Positions 38,000-49,013 of a stretch of 64,000 nucleotides of DNA are shown here, in pieces. How positions within the stretch are numbered: the first letter of the stretch is position 1; each line of letters opens with the position of its first letter. The stretch comes from Linnemannia hyalina. Taxonomy: Eukaryota > Mortierellomycota > Mortierellomycetes > Mortierellales > Mortierellaceae. The position numbers and the translations under genes were made by a program. A model generated the notes under the pieces. It had not been told where the DNA came from. It made no database searches and saw only the letters and a list, made by a program, of their open reading frames with translations. Location: positions 1,612,001-1,676,000 of the forward strand of contig JAHRHY010000003.1 in assembly GCA_019671135.1 (NCBI GenBank), read 5' to 3'.

Positions 38000-39652
38000 T
38001 TCGCATCTTTTCGTTTCCCTTACTTCTCCTCTCTCTCTCCCACCCCTTCTCTCTCCTTCTCTCTCTCCAATTGATACATTGACACAGCAGCACTGCACAC
38101 TCTCTAACACGTCCCAACCCTTGTTTTCTTACAAATGACCTGCCTTCGGCATTCGATCCGTGTTTATATCATTAATGCCAATACGTCTCATCGTGTCCTC
38201 CTACTCCTCTGTCTTCCTCCTATGCCTGCAGCTGCATAGCGAAACGGAAACTGGCCCAACAAGCAAACAAGGATGTAACAACAACAAAACAAGCTCTCTT
38301 CTCTCTTTGAGTCTGCCGCTCTTTTTTTTTTGTTCAAGGGTTGTCAAAGACGAGCGAGTGAGAAAAAAACACACACACAAAAAAAAAAGGAGTTAGAGTC
38401 CCGTTGCCCCTTTTGGCTTTGTCATCCTTTGAGCGTTTGAATTCTCTTGCTTTTGCAAAAGTGCTCTGTAACCTCCTTCCTCCGAGATCGGTTTGTACTT
38501 CTCCGTGCGAGAAAAAAAAAAAAAAAAAAAAAGAGAAAAGATTAGTGCGAACCCCGATATTCCTGGGTCCATCTCTCTCCGTTTTCTGTGTAATGCTCAA
38601 CAATTAGCTATGTTAGGATCATTGGTAAGGAAACAGCAACGACAAAATCAAAACGAGAGAGAGTGAGCATTCTAAGGACGATTTCTAAGGATTGCTCTCT
38701 CTCTCGGTTATTTTCTTTTTCTCTCCCCCTCCTCAGAAGGCAAGGATACACTCCCCAAGGGTCCAATTGCGACAGCTCCAAGAAATTTATGAGATCCTAC
38801 TCTAAGACTCTATTTGATTCTCTCATTCTCCTGTTCACTTTCTCTCCACTCCAGCAAACCCGTAATCACTTCTTCGCCTTCCTGTCCCTGGCTCCCTCGC
38901 TCTCCCTGCATGACCGACCTACTTGTCCGGAAGTTTGCCAGCTTTCCTTGCTGCCTTGAGTTAAATAACCCCGCATAACTTCGATCGCGGCTCAGTCTTT
39001 TGCGCTTTTTATGTGAGTACGCCCTTGAGCGACACGTTCAAAGTGGTCTGGACCGCCATCGAACATCTCTCTTAATTGTTTTTTCTCTCGCGTATTTTTT
39101 CTAATGCTCTCAAAAATAGACAACAACACAGCTGTTGGACAGTCTTGGTAATAAATGCCTTTTAGGACACTTTTTCTTTCGGCAAATAAGAAAAAAGGGG
39201 CGGTGTACACAAACTGATACTTTGGTTGGACGCGGGACATGAGACACACGGGGGTAGGAGAGGACCCCGACCAAAGGAATGCAACTCGATGTTGTTAGTT
39301 TTTTTTGCTATGCTGCATTGTAGCCGATAAGCTGACTTGACACTAGCAGACATATGCATTGTCATATCCGCACCTGTAAGCCAGCCGGTGTCCTGCAAAT
39401 GCACCTTGGAACATCCTACATAACCGCGATTTTACAAATCTGTCGTATTCTGCAAGAGCTTGTTTTATGTTGTGCATCGGCTGGGTAACAAAGGGTTACT
39501 GCATATTACAAAGTTCCACTCCACAAGTGTCACAGGAATTAAGAAAATACATAGAGATGCATATTGGTGACGATAAAGCAAAGGTCATAATCCGTCCGTC
39601 AGGGCTCCTTTTTCGTTGTTGTTATTGATACCATAGGTTTCTCTTCTTGCAT

Positions 39653-40849
39653 TCAAGAGTCATTCCCGCCAAAGATTGCAAACGCGCTCTTCATTGCGTT
39701 CAAGAAGGACAGGATCTGTTCCTGCAGAAGTTCTTGAGGAAAACGCGTAAATTTTGTTGTTGTGAAAACAAAAGAAAAAAAAGATATCGTGAGTATATCC
39801 GTGAACCCAGCTTCCTTGTTGTTTGTTTACCTCCTTCCTTGTGTCATAGTATCCTAGGCAACAAGAAACAAATAGACACACTACCTTGGTCCTTCTCCTG
39901 TTGGGCAATGGTTTTGTGGTTCGAGTCAAGGACTTCCTCGATCTGTTCGTACTGCTGAGTGAGGTACTCGGACAGCATCCACTGGAGTTCCGCATTCACA
40001 GCATCCAGTTGCCGGATGATCCCTACACGAGTTGAAGCGCTTTTGAGTTAGATTAGGCAGAAACCAAAAAAATAATAATATGGTGGCGCTCCCTTTTGAG
40101 GATGTCCTGAACCCCAAAAGAGCTAAATTTTCCTTTGCAGTCTTACCATGAAACTTCTTGACAGTAGTAGACCGGTGCTCGGTGACAAAGTCTGCCAACG
40201 GCTCGGGGTCGAACGAAGGACACTCCGTGAGAGATCGCTCGACTGCGTCATCTCCTGCAGTCGTCAATGTGATACGATCCTCTTGACCAGTCCTGTCGTC
40301 GTTGGAGACATGCCTGTCAGCGGTCACGATGAGACTCGGTCTGCGTGAGCGAGTACCTGTGGCGACGACGACAGGGATCGGGGTGATAGGCGAGAGCGGA
40401 TGAGGTCCTTGTTTGCTTGAAAGAGGTTTGTTCGGGGTGCATGGTGCTGTTGCTACTCTGTCCTTTCTTTGTTGCTGATGGTCATTTCCTGGAGAGACCA
40501 AATACAATATGCTATCGTTGCGGATCTCGGTCTCTGGCATCGCGGCCTCAGGACTGAGGAAGGTCAAAGTCTCCAAGGTAGTAGTGGACGCTGTGACATA
40601 TCCTGCTGTTGAGGGATCTATAACCGTCAAGAAAGTAAGGGTTACTAGTTGGACATACCAAGAAAGTGAGGTCCGAGCATCATTACAGTTGAAGATAGAG
40701 CTTGTTGCTTTACAGGAGTTGGTGATCTCCTCCTGGAGCAAGACTCGGTTGCCATCATTGAGGGTCTCGCAGGTTTTCCTGTTTGTATCGAGTCCGGAGA
40801 TGTTCTTGGTCTCAGAAGGATTGACATGGGGCATGGTCTCAGTCGTCAT
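39653..40849 (-). CDS. Coiled-coil protein of unknown function, 3 exons
   Basis: Exons 40849-40147, 40022-39885 and 39732-39653 join in phase for 306 aa. I do not recognise a family. Residues 1-200 are Ser/Thr/Pro-rich and probably disordered; RSRRPSLIVTADRH resembles a basophilic phosphorylation context. From about residue 205 (PEPLADFVTEHRSTTVKKFH) the protein becomes helical. RIIRQLDAVNAELQWMLSEY and YEQIEEVLDSNHKTIAQQEK look like coiled coil, and it ends SFLNAMKSAFAIFGGNDS. A disordered N-terminus with a C-terminal coiled coil is common in small complex subunits such as kinetochore or trafficking components, but nothing here decides that. A 41-nt segment with GT..AG ends near 40630 was rejected as an intron because it is too short and would create a stop. 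Confidence 0.75.
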
Positions 40850-41281
40850 GGTAGTATGTATACCTGCGGCCGGAATAGAGGTGAGGTGAGCAGAGGGGGA
40901 AAAGGAAAAAGAAAGTTTGACCGAAAGAACAATTTGGATGGACCGGACCCATGTCCCGCTGGATAATAGAACAATGATGAGACAGTCACTTTCTGCTCTC
41001 TTGTCACAGGGGTCAATGCTTAGCCATCATCTCGCACACTGCATCGCAACAAAAACAAAAAGCAGGGTCACTCCAATGCTTTCTTGTTGCCTGCAATTGA
41101 TATCGAGCATCTGGCTGTTGTTCTCACGCCATCCTCCGTGCTATTTTTCCTTTTCCTTGTTCATTCTTATGCCTACTCTCTTCCTTCCTTCCTTTCTTTC
41201 TTTTCTTTCTTTCTTCTCTTCTCTACACCCCATCCACCTCTCTTCTCAACCCACCCCCTCCTACTCACATACCTGTACAGC
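40850..41281. promoter_or_regulatory. Divergent promoter region, coiled-coil protein / PLD-like gene
   Basis: This 432-bp region lies between two start codons on opposite strands. The plus-strand side (41160-41280) is pyrimidine-rich (CTTTCTTTCTTTTC), matching the TC-rich leaders seen before other genes here. No TATA element stands out. Confidence 0.5.
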
Positions 41282-42446
41282 ATGAACGCCGCATACTCCT
41301 CCGTCGTTTCCGTCTCCATCGAGGGTCGTACCACCCATGAGCAGTTGACTCACACCTACGAAAGCCATATCGAACGTCACGGCTCCTCGCCCTCGCTCCA
41401 ACAGTTATTCGAGACCGCGCGCGATGCTGCTTCCAGCGATCAAGACCGTGCTGTGGTAAGAATCCATAAAGCAACCCTTTTGTCCCTTCCTCTGCTTCAA
41501 TGAGGCCATGGACATTATCGGAACAACTGCACTCACTGGTTCTACTTTTCGTTGAGCATAGATTTCGTGGCTCGAGACCGCCATCGCCAAAGAGTCTGGA
41601 CGTGACAGTGACAGTGACGACGAAGCCCCCTCAACTCCACCTCACCATTACTTGATCAGCCACCTTAAAGAGCACCACGACGAGCACCACAAAGCCAAAA
41701 ACGGTATCTTCATCAGCCCTATCTTCTTTCCATCTGAGGAGAGCTATGGCAACTTTATCAAGACGCTGAGCAATGCCAAAAAGTCGCTGGATATCTGTGT
41801 GTTCACCATCACTGACAACGACACTGCCAACGCTGTCATTCAGGCCCATGAGCGAGGTGTTCGTGTGCGCATTATTTCCGATGACGACAAGGTGAGCTCT
41901 TCCCCTCCCTTCCCTTCCCTTCCCTTCCCCCCTTCTTGCTCTTTTCCAATTGCATGATATATTAGAAAAGTATTGCGGCAGTCTAACCCACGTGCGCTTA
42001 TTTCTATTATTGCTATTTTATTTTCCCCTCTAGGCTGAGGACTTGGGTGCTGATGTCAAGCGTTTTGCCAGGGACAACGACATCCCCACACGTGTTGATG
42101 GAAGGTAAACAAACCATGTCCTCGTTGTTCTTTTCATTCTTGTTCCTGTATTGCTGTATTGCTGATGGTCTCATCATTTTCCTTTGCAATGTCAACCCGA
42201 CTATGTCCATGCACTGATGGTTTTTTCTTGTGTTTCCCCTGTTTACTCAATAGCCCCTCGCACATGCATCATAAGTTTGCTATCATTGACGATGCGCTTG
42301 TGATGACTGGCTCGTACAATTGGACAAAGGGCGCTCGCTACCAGAATCGCGAGGATCTCTGTCTGACCAATTCCACCAAGGCTGTGCGTGCTTTCAAGGA
42401 TGAGTTTGAGAAGCTATGGGACCTCTTTGAGGAATTTCAGCTGTAG
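41282..42446 (+). CDS. PLD/HKD superfamily protein, mitochondrial cardiolipin hydrolase (PLD6)-like, 4 exons
   Basis: Single-HKD phospholipase D superfamily member. Exons 41282-41455, 41562-41891, 42034-42104 and 42254-42446 give 255 aa, the size of MitoPLD/Nuc-type enzymes that work as dimers. The catalytic HxKxxxxD lies in HMHHKFAIIDDALVMTGSYN (His197, Lys199, Asp204). IFFPSEESYGNFIKTLSNAK and LDICVFTITDNDTANAVI match the preceding strand and helix. Animal PLD6 hydrolyses cardiolipin to phosphatidate on the outer mitochondrial membrane or acts as a nuclease in piRNA biogenesis. Unlike animal PLD6, I see no N-terminal membrane segment, so localisation and substrate (lipid or nucleic acid) are open. 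It heads a tight plus-strand run; HPRT begins 207 bp after its stop. Confidence 0.9.
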
Positions 42447-42653
42447 CCTGGAAAGAAAGAATAAAAAAAAGGGAACCTTGCCCTTATTGGTGCTCGTTGC
42501 ATAGCCCTTAATCAAGGTGACTGCCGGTCTATCCTCTGTAGAGCCACACGGAGAATAGAAAAAAAAACTTTTGTTTGCTCGCTGCTCTTTCTCTCTTTCT
42601 TTCTCAAACCGCATCATCTTCCTCCCTTCACCCATCGAATCAACTTGCGCATC

Positions 42654-43436
42654 ATGGACCCCAAAATGTGGATCGACATCAACGCGGAGTCATTTCAGTA
42701 CTCTCTTGACCACTTTGTTATTCCTGACCACTACGAGACCGCCCTCTCGAGCGTACTGATTCCTCACGGAGTGATCATGGACAGAGTCGAGAAACTCGCC
42801 AAGTTGATTGTCCAGGAGGCCACCGGTCCTCTTGTCGTCTGCTGTGTGCTCAAGGGTGGTCACCAGTTCTTTGCCGACCTCGTCAACTACATCAAGAAGA
42901 ACGTCACCCGTGGTGGAAACTCAGTCCCCTTGAGCCTCGAGTTCATCAAGGTCAAGTCCTACAACAACGACGTCTCGGGCGACGTCAAGTTGTCCTTGAC
43001 CGACGACGAGTGCAAGGATTTCGAGGGAAAGGTTAGCACCCCATACAAAATGTTCAATTGCTTTTTTTTTTTTTTTTTTTTTTTTCTTATGCAAAGACAG
43101 AAATACAGCTACAATCACTAATTGACTGCACTGTTTCAATTGCTTTTGCTGGAATAGAACCTCTTGATTGTTGAGGATATCATTGACACTGGAAAGACCA
43201 TGGTTCAGTTGTTGGCCAAGTTGAAGAAGTTTTCGCCCGAGTCGGTTAAGGTTGCATCGCTGTTGATCAAGAAGACCCCTCTCTCGAACGGATACATCCC
43301 CGACTATGTTGGATTCGCCATCCCGAATGCCTTTGTTGTTGGATATGCATTGGACTACAACGAGTACTTCCGTGATCTCGACCATATTTGTGTTATTAGC
43401 GAACACGGAAAGGAGAAGTACGCCGTCAAGAACTAG
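42654..43436 (+). CDS. Hypoxanthine(-guanine) phosphoribosyltransferase, 2 exons
   Basis: Purine salvage enzyme that converts hypoxanthine (and probably guanine) plus PRPP to IMP or GMP in the cytosol. Exons 42654-43031 and 43158-43436 encode 218 aa, the same length as human HPRT1. The PRPP-binding motif is [14 protein letters not shown] just after the splice. [16 protein letters not shown] (the PPi loop with LKG) and [16 protein letters not shown] (flexible loop with the SYN-like step) are present. [20 protein letters not shown] forms the purine-binding end with the stacking aromatic, and [12 protein letters not shown] closes the fold. The sequence is of the animal/protist HGPRT type rather than the diverged yeast Hpt1 type. 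The intron begins with a T tract of more than 20 nt soon after its donor. Confidence 0.96.
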
Positions 43437-43710
43437 AGACCTTAGATAGAAACCCAGACAGACCCTTTGTATACATACACACATCAAATGCATCATTTAT
43501 TTTTCTGATACGTCATCCAGGCCTTTTTTTTAGACTGACCAAAAAAAAAAAGAAGAAAAAGTACGGCTTCAGCGCTCTTTTTTCACTTCGCACACTCCTT
43601 TCTTTCTTCCTTCCTTTCCTTCTTTCCTACACTTCCTGCCGCTCCTTGCTTTCATCACCCGATCGCCAACAGACTTTACCCTTTCATCACGCTTCTTCAC
43701 ACTAACGATC

Positions 43711-45135
43711 ATGGGAGCCGCCAACATTGAGCAGGACATCCTCGACCTCAAAAAGTCGTTACAGGATGCACAAAGCAAAGGAAGCACAACGGTACGCGGA
43801 TAAACAGTGAACCCCTGACGCTTTGCAAGTGCCACTCCTTCCTTCACTTTTAACGTACAGCTCTTTCGTGCCGCATGTTTATGTTCGTCCGTTGTCCAAA
43901 TGCTGTTGGTGGTACTAATATCAACCCTTTTTTAACCCACGCGACATATTATTTAGACCTTGCTTGATCTCCTCCGGCAATTAAGCAAGTTCACAGTCAC
44001 TGCAACACTTCTTCGGGTAAAGAAATAACGGCCGCACAATCATCACATCCAACAGGCCCATTTCTACTTTTCTGGTGTATTCAAGAATAACGTTCTTAAT
44101 GGATCAAAAACTACTTTGCTTTTGGATAACTATACTCGATAGAAAACAGAGATGGGCTTGTTCGTCAACAAAATGAAGACTCACGCCGATAACGAAGTTT
44201 CAAGGCTGGCCAAGGACATCGTACGGAATTGGAAGGCACAGGTCACAAAGGAGGCTGCATCCCCTTCATCAGCAACATCGTCCTCTACCACAGCCACCAC
44301 AGCCACTGTCAAGGCGGAAGTCTCAAGGTCAGGGTCGTCCGTCAAAGCATCTTCGACCACTACTACTATCTCTTCCTCCTCTTCATCACGCCCGACAGTG
44401 GAAACAAAGTCCTCGCCTGCTCAAATTCAAATCTCCTCGCGCGATGGTTCATCGGCTGCTAGCTCTCCCAGGACACCAACAGACACAGGAAAGGACAGGA
44501 CAGTGAGATCCGACGGCGTTCGTGTCAAGACAACAGGAAATGATGTTCGCGACCGGTGCATTGAGATGCTGTACCAGGCCCTCGGAACCAACTCTAATGC
44601 TGGTAGGTTTTCATTCGTCTCAGCTAGTGTGATATTCTCTTCTGAAGGCCAAAGTGTTTACAGTTGCTATCGTCTTTCCGACTCATATTTTTCTCCTATA
44701 GAATCGGATCGACTTCTCAAGAAGGCTACCAACATTGAGTCTATTGTGTTCAAGAACCTTTCTCCAGATGGCTCTCCAAGCCAAAACTACAAGGCCAAGA
44801 TCCGATCGTTCTTTATGAACTTGCGCGACAGGAACAACCCAATGCTGCGGGAGGCTGTTGTCAGTGGTGATGTGAAGGTCGAGGACTTTTGCGAGTATAC
44901 GACACAGGACATGGCTTCGGCAGAGGCCAAAGCCCGTGACCGTGAACTTCAGCTGCAGAACATGTTTGCGGCCAAGGGAGCTGAACCCCAGCAGGCAGAA
45001 ACGGATATGTTCAAGTGCGGCAAATGCAAGGGACGCAAGTGCAGATATTACCAGATGCAGACCCGTTCTGCTGATGAGCCTATGACGACGTTCGTTACTT
45101 GTATCAACTGCGACAACCGCTGGAAGTTCTCATAA
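43711..45135 (+). CDS. DST1: Transcription elongation factor TFIIS, 4 exons
   Basis: Rescues arrested RNA polymerase II by stimulating transcript cleavage. Exons 43711-43791, 43957-44016, 44143-44602 and 44702-45135 give 344 aa. Domain I (TFIIS N-terminal LW-type) covers about residues 1-80 and includes LLRKTEMGLFVNKMK and VSRLAKDIVRNWK. A Ser/Thr-rich linker follows. Domain II starts near VRDRCIEMLYQALGTN and includes NYKAKIRSFFMNLRDRNNP. The C-terminal zinc ribbon has CGKCKGRKC and CINCDNRWKF, with the acidic catalytic hairpin RSADEPMTTF. The intron at 44603-44701 is exactly 99 nt with no in-frame stop; its retention would insert 33 residues at the start of domain II. HPRT ends 274 bp upstream. 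Confidence 0.96.
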
Positions 45136-45695
45136 AGCGGTGCAGCTACCGTGATCCCTCGCCATAAGGCAAATTGCATCTCACATATCATGAAAATACA
45201 TAGTAAAAAACATCAGAGAAACCTTCGCTATTTTGCGTCAATTTATTTATCTCTTTTCATGCCTTTTGCCTTTTTCTATGATTATCTTTTTCATTTCTCT
45301 GTTTCTCTCTCTCTTTTCTTCCTTTCCTCTTCGCCATCTCACATTTCGTCTCCACTCGCCACCATTCGCACCCATTCGCCCTCGCTTCATCATCTGAGGG
45401 ATTGCTCGACAACAGCAACACTAACATCGCTCCAAGACTGTCGCCAGCCATTCATCACTGGACAGGACCCTTGTGCCGACACAGACGGACGACGACATTC
45501 GCGCCCTTGCCTTCGCTTCTGTCAAGTCGCACTTCACCAGACACCCCACGCCGCTTCACCGCTTCGACCTTGACTTGGCGCCAACTCACTTCTCTTCCAA
45601 CTGCACAGAAAACGTACTCTGCCTTCCGACCAGCCGCACTTCTACCCGCAAAAGGGGCTACAGGAATCGCTAGATCGTCAAAGACCCATAGGCCC
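45136..45695. other. Intergenic / 5' leader before the APP1-like gene
   Basis: This stretch holds the TFIIS 3' UTR, then a TTTCTC-rich stretch (45290-45350). From about 45402 an open frame runs without an ATG into the APP1-like CDS, and is probably leader sequence. No separate gene seen. Confidence 0.5.
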
Positions 45696-48550
45696 ATGGA
45701 TCCACACCCTTCACGATCGCCGAGATATCACCAATCCCACCTCACCGCCAAGCCCGTCCTTTTTCACACCACCTATCACCGCAGCACTACTGCCAACACA
45801 ACGGACAGACTCAGCGCCTCACACTTTTCCACTGCATTAATGCATTCAATCGACCGCAATCCCATCGGAGAGCAACAGCCTTTGAGCTCTCAACAAGCAC
45901 CGCCATTACCCCAACGGCCTAACGAGCAGTATCAGGGGTTTGACATGACCAACCCTGACACTGCCTCTGTTAAAAGCAAGGAGTCAGTCGACACAGCAGT
46001 GGATGTCGAGCAACACTGCCTTCTATTTCCGACGTATGCAACTCGTCATTCACGATCAGGTATGTTATTTGTTGAAAATGCCGATGTGGGGATATTACTT
46101 GTGATGTGGGGATATATATCCATTTTTTTGGGTTAGCATGTGGTATAGTGTGCTGACTAAATTTTTTTCAACTTCATTTTTCATGGGTATCATGCATCGC
46201 CAATGACACAATAGGTTCCAAAGATCCGCTGGACTGGAATATTCGTGTCCGGGGATGGGCTTACTCAAAGAGATCCAATCGACGAAAGCGCCTTGTCATG
46301 AGTACGTGATAGTGGCGTAAATTGCTAGAGTTTTTGCCATAGTAGAGAAAGACAAGATCCCGTACTAACATATTATACTTGTTTTAGGTATGGCGAGAAA
46401 GTTGGCTGGCGTGACAAAGGATAACAAGGTCTACGACACGTTAGAGTCACGTTTTGGCATGTTCCTCGCAAGCAACACGCAGGGTGCCCGGTTTTCGATT
46501 CAATGTGTTGGCGCTACCAGCACAAGTCAAATGGAGCTTGCAGGAGACCCCAGCTCTCACGATCCTACGGTCGACGATCTCATGAATGAGATGCATACCT
46601 CAGAGGGCGCACTAGCAATTGCTCAGACTGCCAAGGACAAGCTACTGCTCCGAAAGTCATTAGAAGAAAACCGTGAACAGGAGTATCCGGGCAAGTCTCA
46701 GGAAGGATCGCTTGCGAGTAGTCCATTTCAACCACAACTGCAACAGCAACAACACCCAGCTTCAGCAATAAGCTCGCCATACCTTCCCTCAGATGGTTCG
46801 CTATTGACAAGAGTGACTTCCCCCGAGAGTCAGGAGAGCTCCTTCTCCGGCCGCTGGACCAAAGGCGCCGCCATTGTCAAAGGGGCTTACAGGAAGTACA
46901 AGCCTATTGTCGTTGCTCAGGTTCAGAGCTCCCTACCAGGCTCGGAGCAGGAGCACACGCGTTCCTTGATAGTACCGGGAGAGTCCAATGATAATCGCCC
47001 AAGCAGTCGGAGTAGCAGTCACCAGGGGAGCTCAATCTCGGATTACTCTGGCGATGAGGCCAGGGCGGATCTCCCTCCCAGAGCCAGCAGGACGGATTCG
47101 GGAGACACCATTTTGTCACAGACAGAGACGCATAGCGAGGATCTCGGCCATGGAATGTTCCCAACAGTTCAGATTTCTTCTCAACCCGGAGGTCATTTTG
47201 ACGGTACGCTTCGGATATCGCATGAGGATGTTCAGGCGCACCGCAAACAGAGTTCGTTGAATGAGCTGAGCAGGAGCAAGACCGTCACTGGAAAGAGCGA
47301 CGAAAGTCACCCGAGGTTCTTGAAACTTCACGCTTATCATCCCGACATGAAGGAGCTTTGTCATGGTATCGTCAACTTGGTCGATCCAGAGGGCATTTCG
47401 ATTATCTCCGACATTGACGACACCATCAAAGAAACCGACATTGTCGCAGGAGCGCGGATTATTCTCCGGAACACTTTCCTAAATGACATGATGGATGTGC
47501 CGGGGATGGCCAAGGTCTACAAGAACTGGTGGAAGCAAGGAGCGGCGATTCACTATGTCTCGAACTCACCCTGGCAGCTGATCCCAAGTCTGCTCGAGTT
47601 CTTCCACAACCACAAGTTTCCTCCTGGTTCGGCGCATCTTCGTCTGCACGACAGCGTTTTGAAGACGTACTTTATGGCCCCAGGAGAAAACAAGCGCAAG
47701 AGCATTCGCGAGATTCTGTTGGACTTTCCAGGCCGCAAGTTCATCCTGGTCGGCGACAGCGGCGAAATCGATATGGAGATGTAAGGTCCCTCGCTTTTGT
47801 ATCTAAGGCGATCAAGGATATGATATCGATTGTGAGCTTTGAATCTGACGCTTTTTTTCTCTCTTGTGATAACTTTATCCTCTTTCTAGTTATACGGAGA
47901 TGGCAGTAGAATTCCCTGAGCAGGTTTTCAGGATCTTTATCCGCGACATCACCTCGGCCAAGCTGAAGGAAGAGTCGGACAAGATGTCTGCCGCTCCTCC
48001 AGCTCGAGCCCGGTCGTTTACGTCAATGATTCCCAAGGCACCCATCACAGCAGTCACCACTGGATTCGGCTACTTTTCACGGTCTGGCGCTGGCGCTGGC
48101 GGCGAAGAGGGAGCCTATGCAGCAGCAACCGCGGGGGAGATTTCAGGAGATGGCATGTCGGTAGAGAACAGTGCCTCGGCGCAGTCTCAAAAGGCTAACG
48201 GTGCTGGACAACAACCACCTCCCAAGCCGCGTCGCGCAAACGTGGCGGCGTCTAACGGATGCAGCCCACACAGTACTCCGGCTCCAACATCCCCCGGGTC
48301 CCAATCGCCTATGATGCCTGGTGATTTGGACGATGAAATCATGCCTGGCCAACCCCCCGCAGAGCCTCAAGTTACTAGGACGCCGTATGAGATTTGGCAG
48401 GACCGTGTTAAACACTGTCAAAGGCAGCTGTTGGATGGGACTATGACGTTATTTGAGAATGCTTCGGTGCTGGAGGAAGATCCAATTGTCAGGGATATGC
48501 TTCGCCATTATGAGAATCGCCATTCTTTGGATCTGGAGGAGGACAACTAG
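45696..48550 (+). CDS. APP1-type phosphatidate phosphatase (DUF2183), 4 exons
   Basis: Mg-dependent phosphatase of the HAD-like DxDxT class that converts phosphatidate to diacylglycerol. Yeast App1 is linked to actin patches and endocytosis. Exons 45696-46059, 46215-46301, 46388-47780 and 47890-48550 give 834 aa. The start at 45696 is the first ATG in the frame; 45840 is an alternative. DPLDWNIRVRGWAYSKRS and RFGMFLASNTQGARFSIQC match the App1 N-terminal beta-domain. The catalytic motif SDIDDTIKETD is near residue 491. NTFLNDMMDVPGMAKVYKNW, HYVSNSPWQLIPSLLEFF and FILVGDSGEIDMEIYTEMA complete the phosphatase core, the last across a splice junction. Middle (about 170-400) and C-terminal regions are Ser/Gln/Pro-rich. 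It includes PPPKPRR near 48220, a possible SH3 ligand as reported for yeast App1. Confidence 0.93.
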
Positions 48551-49013
48551 GACGACTTGATGTAGACCTTATTTATTACTGAAGGACAAATGAAAAGTTA
48601 ACATTACTATCGCCGTTGGGCTTGTGCCAAGGCTGAAGGGAGGGCTGAAAACGTGTCTATTGTCCCTCTGCCAAGATTTTCCTTTGTTTGGGCCTGCAAG
48701 AGAGCCGCTGCAACTTTATTTTTGGATGAGTGTCTAGCGTGTGTGTGTATGTGCCAAGTTGTTGCTGTTGACTCAAAGACTAGTGAGGATGCCGACATAC
48801 AAGTCATTCTCACTATTCTCTCTTTACCTTTCACTCTTTACTCTTCACTTTTCTATTCTCTCTCTTCTATCCTCTATCTTCTCACATCTCACATCTCACA
48901 TCTCACTTCCTACTTCTCTCGCCACTCTTTACTCTTCCACCTTTCATACCTTTTCCCGATCGCACACTTTTTCGTACCTTTTTCTTCTCTCAGCGACTAT
49001 CGTTCCATACAAT
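48551..49013. other. Intergenic with heptamer repeat
   Basis: This 463-bp gap is between the APP1-like stop and the next ATG. It contains a CTCACAT heptamer array (48881-48906) within a CT-rich leader. An open frame runs through the leader but is low complexity, so I start the next gene at 49014. Confidence 0.5.
48881..48906. repeat. Heptamer tandem repeat CTCACAT
   Basis: Nearly four perfect head-to-tail copies in the leader of the gene at 49014. Its neighbours are unrelated TC-rich sequence. Confidence 0.85.

Larger units (their letters stand above)
37174..39652. other. Gene-poor intergenic region with microsatellites, 2.5 kb
   Basis: Between the thioredoxin-like gene start and the stop of the coiled-coil protein gene. 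It contains a GTGAGAGG-rich segment (37570-37650), a GA dinucleotide run (about 37651-37679), a TTTTC pentamer array (about 37967-37999), CTCTCT tracts and an A run near 38511-38531. ORFs here are low complexity. I recognise no RNA gene. Confidence 0.5.

Noticed and set aside
40630..40671. Possible 41-nt GT-AG intron in the coiled-coil protein gene
   Set aside because: Too short for a spliceosomal intron in this genome, and removal creates an immediate in-frame stop, whereas the unspliced frame is open.
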